Positions 1-6,213 are shown, numbered from the stretch's first letter. The stretch is DNA of 6,641 nt from Candidatus Thorarchaeota archaeon (GCA_016839345.1 JAEOUL010000314.1:1-6641); one strand, 5' to 3'. Numbers and translations are program-made. The notes: generated by a model not told the origin, from the sequence alone.

Positions 1-80
1 CATCCACCACTGACCGTGTAGCGAATCGCAAATCTACTCATGTGTTGACACAGTATTACCTGTTGTCCACTAAATGTGAA

Positions 81-100
81 CATGATTATCTCTAATCATG
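81..100. repeat. perfect 8-bp inverted repeat (hairpin)
   Basis: CATGATTA at 81-88 and TAATCATG at 93-100 are perfect reverse complements around a 4-nt TCTC spacer. No T-run follows on either strand, so it is not an obvious terminator. It may be one arm of the structured RNA proposed for this block, or a protein-binding palindrome. Confidence 0.6.
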
Positions 101-111
101 CCAAGGAGTTG

Positions 112-153
112 TTGTAGTAACTTAATTCCTACATAATCGTAGGTTCCCTACAA
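112..153. repeat. nested inverted repeats forming a long hairpin
   Basis: TTGTAG at 112-117 pairs with CTACAA at 148-153. Inside it, CCTAC at 128-132 pairs with GTAGG at 139-143 around a 6-nt loop. Two perfect stems nested in 42 nt suggest a folded RNA element with an internal loop. Function unknown. Confidence 0.5.
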
Positions 154-354
154 TTTGAATCAGTGTACCTCCATCCTCTGCAGTCCACGCGTCTGACTCT
201 CCATGACACACTTCACCGAGTCATCGACGTTGACGGTCCTCCACCGGGAATGGCACCAATCTCATGGCCTGGTCCCGATGAACCTTTGTTCAGTGTTTGA
301 AGACATCTGAACTCCGGACCTAACGCTAGCACATCACGTTTTCAGTGAGCGCTC

Positions 355-375
355 CGCCAGCCTAAAGGGTTGGCG
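355..375. repeat. GC-rich 8-bp hairpin
   Basis: CGCCAGCC at 355-362 pairs with GGTTGGCG at 368-375 (seven Watson-Crick pairs and one G-T) around the loop TAAAG. This is the most stable local stem seen in the left-end block and supports a structured transcript. Confidence 0.5.
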
Positions 376-388
376 ATTTAAAGCTTGC

Positions 389-454
389 TATGCGTCGAGG
401 GTAGTTACCGTCACCGGTGCTGCCAGAACAGCCTCACGACGTTTACGTCGCATA
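389..454. repeat. long-range stem enclosing smaller hairpins
   Basis: TATGCG at 389-394 pairs with CGCATA at 449-454 and encloses a second hairpin, CGACG (437-441) with CGTCG (446-450) around TTTA, plus a GCTG/CAGC arm. The arrangement looks like a small multi-branched junction near the proposed 5' end of the minus-strand RNA. Confidence 0.4.
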
Positions 455-498
455 AGACCTTCTCTTCGACGAGAGCACATTAATTTCTTCAGAATTTG

Positions 499-514
499 CG
501 TATAAAGCTTTTGC
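499..514 (-). promoter_or_regulatory. BRE/TATA-like archaeal promoter for the candidate RNA
   Basis: On the minus strand this reads GCAAAAGCTTTATACG: an A-rich BRE-like stretch followed by TTTATA. An archaeal start site about 25 nt downstream would fall near 478, at the edge of the GC-rich structured block. It lies in the 55-nt gap after the RNase PH stop codon, so it would give the RNA its own transcription start separate from that gene. Confidence 0.4.
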
Positions 515-535
515 CAGAGGCGAAATTTTTGAGCT

Positions 536-1243
536 CTATTTCAAAGATAATGCCTTGTTTTGAGCCTCAATGAGACCTGAGATACCTTTCATTGCAAGAT
601 CAAGCAGCTCATTCAATGCAGTTCGACCATATGTTGCTCCTTCAGCAGTACCTTGAACCTCTACGAACTCGTCATCTCGCATTACAATGTTCATGTCAAC
701 ATCAGCATTTGCATCTTCAGCATAGCAGAGATCCAGAAGTGACTCTCCATTAATCAGCCCAACACTGACAGCTGCCACATTACCAAGCACTGGACGTTCG
801 GAAATCATGTCCAAGTCCAGCATGTAATCAAGTGCGTCACAGAGTGCCACATAAGCCCCGGTAATCGCTGCTGTTCTTGTTCCTCCATCAGCTTGAATGA
901 CATCACAATCAATTCTAATCGTATTCTCTCCAAGTTTTTTCATATCAACAGCGGCTCTTAGCGAACGTCCTATCAGGCGTTGAATTTCCTGAGCACGACC
1001 ACTTAATTTGTAACGATTCATTCGATCATCAGTGGAGCGTGGAAGCATTCCGTATTCTGCAGTCACCCATCCCTGATTTTTACCATTCAGCCAACTTGGG
1101 ACGGCTTCTTCCACACTAGCGGTACAAATGACTTTGGTTTCCCCGGTTGAGATTAAAACGGACCCTTCAGGATGTTTGAGAAAATTGCGAACAAACTCAA
1201 TAGGACGAAGTTCATCGTTTGCTCTACCATCAGTTCTTGGCAT
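536..1243 (-). CDS. rph: RNase PH, bacterial-type tRNA 3'-exoribonuclease
   Basis: Phosphorolytic 3'-to-5' exoribonuclease that uses inorganic phosphate to trim nucleotides after the tRNA CCA end; the family works as a cytoplasmic hexamer. The 235-residue protein is full length for the family. Visible blocks are the N-terminal DGR (5-7), TASVEEAVP (41-49), [12 protein letters not shown] (58-69), the [13 protein letters not shown] block (85-97), and the phosphate-site GGTRTA at 120-125, followed by D177 and D183, which fit the metal-binding aspartates. R83 and R123 match the conserved arginines. It resembles bacterial RNase PH far more than archaeal exosome Rrp41. The loop before SGR (81-83) is about four residues shorter than usual. 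I chose the ATG at 1243 because MPRTDGR matches family N-termini; a GTG at 1261 would add six residues. No Rrp42 gene follows it. Function is well supported; a bacterial origin by transfer is inference. Confidence 0.93.
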   Translation of the reverse strand: MPRTDGRANDELRPIEFVRNFLKHPEGSVLISTGETKVICTASVEEAVPSWLNGKNQGWVTAEYGMLPRSTDDRMNRYKLSGRAQEIQRLIGRSLRAAVDMKKLGENTIRIDCDVIQADGGTRTAAITGAYVALCDALDYMLDLDMISERPVLGNVAAVSVGLINGESLLDLCYAEDANADVDMNIVMRDDEFVEVQGTAEGATYGRTALNELLDLAMKGISGLIEAQNKALSLK

Positions 1244-1261
1244 TGTGATGCATCCATTCAC

Positions 1262-1375
1262 ACAGGGTAAAATCGACTATTAATCAGTGTCGGGACTCGT
1301 ATTAGATAGCTTTATTGACGTTCCCACATCTGAGTAAGATTGGAGTCCCTGAAGAGAACAATAGGAGAAAATATT
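1262..1375. promoter_or_regulatory. divergent promoter region between rph and the nucleotidyltransferase
   Basis: This gap must serve two divergent genes. On the plus strand, TTTATTG at 1311-1317 is a weak TATA candidate that would start a transcript near 1338 with a short leader carrying the AGGAG site. On the minus strand, TTAATAG around 1277-1283 could start a short-leader rph transcript just above the ATG at 1243, which would exclude the GTG at 1261. Neither box is strong. Confidence 0.3.
1363..1367 (+). promoter_or_regulatory. Shine-Dalgarno site that fixes the nucleotidyltransferase start
   Basis: AGGAG lies 8 nt before the ATG at 1376. An in-frame TTG at 1340 would lengthen the protein by 12 residues but has no such site upstream, so the ATG is preferred. 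Confidence 0.65.
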
Positions 1376-2407
1376 ATGGCAGATGTTCATCGACGGTTTG
1401 AAACTGCACTACGTGATACTGTGGATGAATGGAAAAGACATGCAAATGTGAAGGGAATCTTTACGTATGGATCATTTGTGAAAGGTACTGCAACTGCAAA
1501 CTCGGACCTGGATATTGGTATTGTCTGGGGAGCTGATGATGCTCCTGTAAGGCTCATGTCAACACACAAGGAAGTTCTCGTTGATATGGTCTTTATGACT
1601 GTTAGTGATGTTGAGAGTGTTTTTGATGGGACTACCAAAGATGTGATAACAATATCTGAAGTTATCAGTCGTCTGAAAAATTCCCGCGTAGTTCATGACA
1701 CTGATGGATTGGTCAAGAGCTGGCAAGAAAAATCTATGAATTATGCATGGTCAGATGAATCCATCTCACTGATGAAGAGCATAGCTGTTGAGCATTTGAA
1801 CAGAGCAAGGAAATTAGCTGAGGAAGATGAGGGTCCAAATGCAATCCACGAGTTGCGAGAGGGTCTCTTCAACCTCGGTCGTGTCATCCTAATGACAAAC
1901 AACATCTTCACTATGCTCAAACCAGCTGAAGTGTTGACAGAAGTCAGAATGCTCGATCCTATCGCATATTCACTATTTCTTAGAGCATTCAAACTCAAGG
2001 GTATGGATGAACCTAAGCTATTGACTGTGCTCAAGGATCTGCGCTACTGGTTAGAAATAGCTGAAACACAAATAGATAGAGTGGTAGTTGACGAGCAGGC
2101 AGTTCTTGCTACGGGCCTATTATCTCAAGCCCAGAGAGAATATCATGGATCGTTGGGTTTGACTTATAATGGCGACTATGAGCTTGCTGTACTTGAGATG
2201 CGTCAAGCGGCCTGTTCTCTGGGTCGAACACTAATAACCCTCAAAGAGTTCTCCAGCTTTGTGGATGGAGCCTTCATGGACCAGCTTAGTGAGAGTGAGC
2301 CGGTATTCTATGAAGAGATACTGGTAGAACATGGAGCCTATGATATACTTCCGAAAGAGATTATGAGGATAATCAGCGAGGCTCAGTTTATATCACAACG
2401 TCACTAG
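1376..2407 (+). CDS. MNT-type nucleotidyltransferase with duplicated helical C-terminal region
   Basis: A protein of 343 residues. The N-terminal 110 or so form a polymerase-beta-superfamily (minimal nucleotidyltransferase) domain: GSF at 32-34, the catalytic pair D44 and D46 in SDLDIGIV, and a third carboxylate D70 in VLVDMVF. All three metal ligands are present, so the enzyme should be active in transferring a nucleotide to a protein or small molecule; the target is unknown. The remaining 220 residues look entirely alpha-helical and seem to contain a duplication: residues 156-172 and 271-287 share A..E(L/M)R(E/Q)....LGR..(I/L). This may be a HEPN-like bundle, but I see no RxxxxH ribonuclease motif. 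Some MNT proteins are antitoxins or AMPylators of HEPN toxins. It starts at an ATG with a good Shine-Dalgarno and is followed after 14 nt by the TnpB-N-like gene, so the two are probably co-transcribed. Superfamily certain; role unknown. Confidence 0.85.
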   Translation: MADVHRRFETALRDTVDEWKRHANVKGIFTYGSFVKGTATANSDLDIGIVWGADDAPVRLMSTHKEVLVDMVFMTVSDVESVFDGTTKDVITISEVISRLKNSRVVHDTDGLVKSWQEKSMNYAWSDESISLMKSIAVEHLNRARKLAEEDEGPNAIHELREGLFNLGRVILMTNNIFTMLKPAEVLTEVRMLDPIAYSLFLRAFKLKGMDEPKLLTVLKDLRYWLEIAETQIDRVVVDEQAVLATGLLSQAQREYHGSLGLTYNGDYELAVLEMRQAACSLGRTLITLKEFSSFVDGAFMDQLSESEPVFYEEILVEHGAYDILPKEIMRIISEAQFISQRH

Positions 2408-2421
2408 GTTAGATTGATTAG

Positions 2422-3009
2422 GTGAATTCAGAGCTTTCAGATACAGTGGTTTCTATGTCGGATGTCGAGATACTGAAACTCTTGAGTGTTACACTGACAA
2501 GAGAGAAGCAGGATGTTCTTGAGGAAGAGATTCAAAAATACGGCGCAGCAACCAATTGGACAATCAGACAGATACTAAAACAACATCTCACAGGACCAAC
2601 AAAAACAGTAGAAACGTTACAGAACACCTTTTTTGAAAAGTACGATAAACGAATCCAATACATGGAAGATGTTGTAAAGACTGCGCGTGTAGAGATTTCA
2701 AACCACCGCAAAATGACAAAGACTGTCCGCAGTATGAGGGATAAACCACCCTTCTTTAAACCAGGACGATTAATTCTATCACAGCCAATAATCAGATTGA
2801 GTGAAAAAGCAGTAACCTTGTCAACCTCTGATGATGGCAGGTTGGCTATACCATTTGACAAGCGAAGTAGGAATCGATTGGCTGAGAGGATAGCATTAAT
2901 TTTGAGAAATGAAAAGCCGGGAGAGATTAACAGGAGGTATGGACGCATTCGCATTACTTGGAACAGAGAAGGATTTGCAGACATTGATATTCGTGCAATG
3001 TTGTCATAG
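2422..3009 (+). CDS. stand-alone TnpB/IS605 OrfB N-terminal-half-like protein (no RuvC)
   Basis: A 195-residue protein of unknown function. Its pattern resembles the part of IS605 OrfB/TnpB that precedes the nuclease: a helix-forming segment around 20-56 (TREKQ..LEEEIQKYGAATNW, like the conserved Q...L......N), a helical, basic stretch around 65-108, then PPFFKPGRLIL (109-119), VTLSTSDDGRLAIPF (131-145) and GEINRRYGRIRITW (167-180), which recall the beta-rich wedge segments that bind guide RNA. It ends where the first RuvC motif would start, and no RuvC remnant follows because the WD40 gene occupies that DNA. Cleavage activity is therefore not expected; nucleic-acid binding is plausible. The start is GTG at 2422 with a weak AGGTTAG upstream; an ATG at 2455 is the alternative. 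It probably forms an operon with the nucleotidyltransferase. The TnpB link is by-eye similarity only; being a real gene is more certain than its family. Confidence 0.72.
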   Translation: MNSELSDTVVSMSDVEILKLLSVTLTREKQDVLEEEIQKYGAATNWTIRQILKQHLTGPTKTVETLQNTFFEKYDKRIQYMEDVVKTARVEISNHRKMTKTVRSMRDKPPFFKPGRLILSQPIIRLSEKAVTLSTSDDGRLAIPFDKRSRNRLAERIALILRNEKPGEINRRYGRIRITWNREGFADIDIRAMLS

Positions 3010-3879
3010 GGTCCATGAAACAACAGATCCTGAAAGGTCAGCAGAATAAACAATATTTCCAGACCATGCCACCGAAGCAATTCCTGTTACAAGTTGTTCT
3101 GAGGAAATTTCTTTCAAATCCTCGAGTGACCAGATTCTAAGTGTACGATCCCAACTTCCGGAAGCCAGAAACTGGCCAGATGGATCAACAGAAAGAGAAC
3201 TAACTATGTCAGAATGTCCGGTCATCCCTTTTTTGTCTCTTATATTTCCGGGATTAATCCTGAGGATTTTTCCATCATGAAATCCTAGGAAAACAGATGT
3301 TCCATCAGATGTTGCAGCCAAAGAACGAATTCGCGTTCCAGTTTTTGTGAGGATTTTCACAGGCTCATAAGAGGACAAATCCCAGATTCTAGATACTCCA
3401 TCATATGAGGTTGTGACCATGGTTCCATCTTCATCCATGAAAGCTATTCCTGAAATATCGGAGCTGTGCGCTTGAATATTCTTCAAGCATTTTAGACTGC
3501 TGAGGGAAAACACCTTGATTTCACCATCACGTGCCCCAGAAGCCCCTTTTCCAGATTGGACTGATATTGTCAGTGTTTTAACTTCTGATGAATGCTTTAA
3601 CACAAATGGTTCTTCTTTACTCCTAGTATTCCAGAGTCGTGTAGTCTTGTCCCAACTGCAAGAAACGATAGAGCTTGCTTTCCCTGCGAAGGATACTGAT
3701 GCAACTGCACCTTCATGACCTGTGATACCACGTTTCGATTTGCCAGATTTTGAATCAAAAAGAAGGATTTGACCATCCATTGTACCACAGGCAATGAGCC
3801 GACCGGTTGGGGCAATCGAGATGCTTGTCAAAGGGGATGGTGAACTAGTATCTGGTCGAAAGAGAAGTTTCTTTTTCAA
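3004..3879 (-). CDS. seven-bladed WD40 repeat beta-propeller protein
   Basis: A 291-residue protein made almost entirely of WD40 repeats. Blade-ending motifs can be seen seven times: near 28-42 (DGQILLFD), 70-84 (WDKTTRLWN), 113-125 (RDGEIKVFS), 154-168 (DGVSRIWDL), 195-209 (DGKILRIN), 237-251 (WDRTLRIWS) and 276-290 (SGSVVSWT). GH or AH dipeptides typical of the repeats occur at 54-55, 137-138 and 221-222. Seven blades close one propeller with no extra domain, signal peptide or membrane segment, so it is probably a cytoplasmic scaffold; its partner is unknown. The start is a TTG preceded by GGTGAT five nucleotides upstream, with a TATA-like box further up, so it may have its own promoter. 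Its stop codon overlaps the end of the convergent TnpB-N-like gene by 6 bp. The fold is clear; the function cannot be told. Confidence 0.9.
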   Translation of the reverse strand: MKKKLLFRPDTSSPSPLTSISIAPTGRLIACGTMDGQILLFDSKSGKSKRGITGHEGAVASVSFAGKASSIVSCSWDKTTRLWNTRSKEEPFVLKHSSEVKTLTISVQSGKGASGARDGEIKVFSLSSLKCLKNIQAHSSDISGIAFMDEDGTMVTTSYDGVSRIWDLSSYEPVKILTKTGTRIRSLAATSDGTSVFLGFHDGKILRINPGNIRDKKGMTGHSDIVSSLSVDPSGQFLASGSWDRTLRIWSLEDLKEISSEQLVTGIASVAWSGNIVYSADLSGSVVSWTL

Positions 3880-3884
3880 TCTGA

Positions 3885-3890
3885 ATCACC
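3885..3890 (-). promoter_or_regulatory. Shine-Dalgarno GGTGAT supporting the TTG start of the WD40 gene
   Basis: On the minus strand GGTGAT sits five nucleotides before the TTG at 3879, complementary to the anti-Shine-Dalgarno end of 16S rRNA. It supports TTG as a real start; no in-frame ATG nearby would fit as well. Confidence 0.6.
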
Positions 3891-3926
3891 GTAAGACAAG
3901 CACCAAATGATTTTCTTGTATGTTCA

Positions 3927-3935
3927 GTTTAAAAG
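3927..3935 (-). promoter_or_regulatory. TATA-like box upstream of the WD40 gene
   Basis: On the minus strand CTTTTAAAC resembles an archaeal TATA box. A start site about 25 nt downstream, near 3905, would leave a leader of roughly 26 nt containing the GGTGAT site. It lies in the 67-nt gap after the M28 gene, so the WD40 gene may be transcribed separately. Confidence 0.4.
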
Positions 3936-3946
3936 TGTGTAACATA

Positions 3947-4954
3947 TCATCTACGTTTTATTATCAGATAGACCAAGGGTGCAGCAATAATGATAGTCAA
4001 TCCAAGACCGTATATGATAAGCGTGGAATCATCGGATGTATAAGTGAATCCATTATTTGCTTGCTCTACTACGAATACTTCAAGCACCTCACCCACAATT
4101 TGCAGGCTTTCGGCACTACATTTCTCTGGTGTGTCTTCAAGTGTATGCCAATACCAAGGAAAGGGGTATTGAATTAAATCAACAGCAGGTATTCCAGCAT
4201 CCAGAAAAGGTCGATGATCATCATAGATTGATCCGCTGTAGCCATTGAGAAATGTGTCATTGTGACCCAATTGATCAGCGATACTCCAAAGGGTATTCTG
4301 TAGGGAGGTGGTTGAGCTACTCTCCCGCGGTAGACGTAAATCCGCATCACCTACCATATCAGCTAGAACCATTGCTTGTATAGAGTTTCTTCGATTTGGA
4401 TCAAGCTGTGATACATAATAAGTTGAGCCCTGAATCCAATCCCATCCGTTGATGTCGCCAGAGTCTTCTGCATCAAAGAGAACAATCTCGGTAGTAGACC
4501 GAACATCTTCAGGAAGTGAAAAGGCTAGTTCCATCAATACTGAAACTCCACTTGCTCCATCATTGGCACCAATAATGGGCTTAGACCAGTTTGCAGGATC
4601 AGGATCAGATGTTGCGTTAGGACGAGTATCATAGTGTGCTCCAATTATGAGAGGGGAGTTTTGTGAGGATTCCCAAGTGACAATGATATTGACGCACTCG
4701 ACTTCCCTGTATGTGAAATTCTGAAAGCTCACAGTCCACCCCGCTGATTCAAATATTTCGGAAATCATAGACCGACAGAGGCTCAAGTTCTCTGAACCAG
4801 GAGGGCGTGGTCCAAAATCGCACTGATTTATGAGGTATTGATATGCATTGGTTCCATTGAAACTAGGACTATGGGAGATTTGGAGTGAACTTATCGGACT
4901 TATCGCCAAGGTGACAAACAAAGCAGCAGCTGTAGTAGTCCAGAATATTTTCAT
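3947..4954 (-). CDS. membrane-anchored M28 zinc hydrolase, glutaminyl-cyclase-like
   Basis: A 335-residue exported protein. Residues 1-23 are a signal peptide, and 312-331 form a membrane helix followed by the basic tail KRR, so the enzyme domain should lie outside the cell, tethered to the membrane. The domain has the M28 zinc-site residues: H107 in GAHYDTR, D132 in GANDGASG, E163-D164 in FDAED, D199 in LADMVGD and H270 in YWHTLEDT. The blocks DDHRPFLDAGIP (245-256) and PFPWYWHT (264-271) resemble eukaryotic glutaminyl-peptide cyclotransferase, where D132, D164 and H270 would be the zinc ligands, E163 the acid/base and W269 the substrate-site tryptophan. Against this, position 259 is Asp where human QC has His319, as I recall many microbial M28 peptidases do. 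It is either a QC, making N-terminal pyroglutamate, or an aminopeptidase. The start is an ATG with no clear Shine-Dalgarno, 38 nt after the reductase gene. Confidence 0.85.
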   Translation of the reverse strand: MKIFWTTTAAALFVTLAISPISSLQISHSPSFNGTNAYQYLINQCDFGPRPPGSENLSLCRSMISEIFESAGWTVSFQNFTYREVECVNIIVTWESSQNSPLIIGAHYDTRPNATSDPDPANWSKPIIGANDGASGVSVLMELAFSLPEDVRSTTEIVLFDAEDSGDINGWDWIQGSTYYVSQLDPNRRNSIQAMVLADMVGDADLRLPRESSSTTSLQNTLWSIADQLGHNDTFLNGYSGSIYDDHRPFLDAGIPAVDLIQYPFPWYWHTLEDTPEKCSAESLQIVGEVLEVFVVEQANNGFTYTSDDSTLIIYGLGLTIIIAAPLVYLIIKRR

Positions 4955-4992
4955 TATTAAATCGAAGACTAAATTAGTACCTAAGAAGCTTT

Positions 4993-6213
4993 TCAGTTTG
5001 AAGCTGTCATTCTTGATTGAACCACTTGTTTAATGATAGTTGGCAGTTCTTTTGGCAATTTTCGGATTACTGTAGCGGGAATATCGGAGTAGCCTATCTC
5101 ACCTCGAGCAACCATAGCCATAATATCAGCGGCTAGTCTGTGACCATTCACTCTGGGGAGGACTATGTCTGCCAATGATAAGCCATACACACCAACCTTT
5201 CCAGCCATAGCAAAGTTATCTGAGAAAGCATCATGACACAGTTTCTGATATTCAGACAATGTGTTTTCATCATGTCTGTTTTCTGAGATTGCCTTAGAAA
5301 TGACTGTTGCAGCACAAGCACCAGACTGCATAGCATAAGCAATTCCTTCACCCATCATAGGATCTACGAAGCCTGCAGCATCTCCAATCAGAATGGCACG
5401 TTGAGTTACATTCTTACTACGTAGTCCATCCCCACCTAGGAAGAATGTCCGTCTTTTCTCCAGAGATAATTGGACACCAAGTCTGTTCTCTGTCTGTTTG
5501 CAGAATTCATCGAAAGTAGGTCGTAACGATTGCATTTGAGCGGCGGATCCTGCAATCCCAATTGCAAGATGTTCCTTCTTGGGAAATACCCATCCGTAAC
5601 TTACTCTACCCTCCACAGGGCATATCTCAAGAACAGAGGGATTTCCATTTGTAGCCTTCAGTACGCCTTGCTCTCCAACATGAAAATCAGCTTCCATGCC
5701 AAGTCCAACCTTGGTCAAATCTTTTCTTCTTGGACGAAGTCCAAGGGCTCGACTAACGATTGAGTTCACTCCATCTGCACCAAGAAGAAAATTACCTCGA
5801 AACTCTTCTCCATCAGCAAGTTTGACCACTGCCGATTTTGAAGATACCGTGACATCTACAACCCGTTTGGAGTCTAAGAGTTCAGCTCCCGCAGTTTCTG
5901 CTCGTCTTGCCAAGAATTCATCAAATTTGTCGCGAAAGACAGTAATTCCAATAAGTTTGTCAGAGATGAATTCAGCCTCATTATCGTTGGAAAGGATGAA
6001 TCTGAGACCGTATATTTTTCGCTCAACAATATTGCGAGGTACTCGTCCGTCGAGTATTCTGAGACCTCGGTACATCACAGCCCCGCCACATGGTTTCTCA
6101 CGTGGTAATTCATATTTTTCCAATATGAGCGTGCTGAGTCCCATCTTGGCACAATCATGTGCAGCAATTGAACCAGAAGGGCCAGCTCCCACCACGATAA
6201 CGTCGTAGGTCAA
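4993..6213 (-). CDS. geranylgeranyl reductase family flavoprotein
   Basis: A 406-residue FAD-dependent oxidoreductase of the geranylgeranyl reductase family, which saturates the isoprenoid chains of archaeal membrane lipids (and geranylgeranyl groups in other pathways). Seen in order: the FAD Rossmann motif GAGPSG at 9-14 with the ribose-binding E32, the family motif KPCGGAV at 40-46, GADGVNS at 145-151, YGWVFPK at 206-212 (the family's YxWxFP substrate-side motif) and GDAAGFVDPMMGEGI at 277-291 for FAD. No membrane segment is apparent; it probably works at the inner face of the membrane. Length is normal. The start is a TTG with an AGGAGG/GGAG site 10-12 nt upstream, and MTYDVIVVGAGP fits family N-termini. 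It lies between a DNA methyltransferase and a secreted M28 enzyme with no other lipid gene in view, so the exact substrate cannot be inferred from neighbours. The family is secure. Confidence 0.93.
   Translation of the reverse strand: MTYDVIVVGAGPSGSIAAHDCAKMGLSTLILEKYELPREKPCGGAVMYRGLRILDGRVPRNIVERKIYGLRFILSNDNEAEFISDKLIGITVFRDKFDEFLARRAETAGAELLDSKRVVDVTVSSKSAVVKLADGEEFRGNFLLGADGVNSIVSRALGLRPRRKDLTKVGLGMEADFHVGEQGVLKATNGNPSVLEICPVEGRVSYGWVFPKKEHLAIGIAGSAAQMQSLRPTFDEFCKQTENRLGVQLSLEKRRTFFLGGDGLRSKNVTQRAILIGDAAGFVDPMMGEGIAYAMQSGACAATVISKAISENRHDENTLSEYQKLCHDAFSDNFAMAGKVGVYGLSLADIVLPRVNGHRLAADIMAMVARGEIGYSDIPATVIRKLPKELPTIIKQVVQSRMTASN

Larger units (their letters stand above)
1..478 (-). ncRNA. 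candidate structured non-coding RNA, unknown class
   Basis: No reading frame of useful length crosses this stretch on either strand. By hand count, positions 181-480 are about 54% GC, against roughly 40% in nearby genes and about 38% in 61-180. Many inverted repeats are present: 389-394 with 449-454, 437-441 with 446-450, 355-362 with 368-375, 279-283 with 288-292, 112-117 with 148-153, and 81-88 with 93-100. A TATA-like box on the minus strand (499-514) would start a transcript near 478, exactly where GC rises, so I favour the minus strand. I could not find the hallmark conserved motifs of RNase P RNA, SRP RNA, 5S rRNA or tRNA. The 3' end is unknown and may lie beyond the window; the RNA could also end near 180. 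Being a real RNA gene is an inference; strand and boundaries are tentative. Confidence 0.42.

Noticed and set aside
270..312. C/D-box-like pair (GATGA near 277-281 and CTGA near 307-310, plus strand)
   Set aside because: The C box matches only partly, there are no clear C' and D' boxes, and the strand disagrees with the promoter evidence.
388..453. Minus-strand 21-codon reading frame starting MRRKRREAV with an AAGGT upstream
   Set aside because: It is very short, and its start and end bases coincide with the TATGCG/CGCATA stem, so RNA structure explains the sequence better. A leader peptide cannot be excluded but has no further support.
1..480. RNase P RNA, SRP RNA, 5S rRNA or tRNA
   Set aside because: I looked on both strands for the RNase P GAGGAAAGTC and ACAGAA-type motifs, the SRP GGAAG/AGCAG core and a tRNA T-arm GGTTCRA. 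None was found, so no class is assigned.
1244..1261. GTG-initiated extension of RNase PH by six residues
   Set aside because: The ATG at 1243 gives the family-typical N-terminus, and the GTG has no Shine-Dalgarno.
1340..1375. TTG-initiated extension of the nucleotidyltransferase by 12 residues
   Set aside because: No ribosome-binding site precedes the TTG, whereas the ATG at 1376 has AGGAG at the right distance.
2532..3080. Long minus-strand reading frame opposite the TnpB-N-like gene
   Set aside because: Its translation has no recognisable motif and an unusual hydrophobic and serine-rich composition, as expected for the antisense of a real gene; the plus-strand frame has family-like motifs.
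5696..6208. Plus-strand reading frame opposite the reductase gene
   Set aside because: It is rich in Ser, Arg and Pro and motif-free, an antisense shadow of the clearly conserved FAD-binding protein.
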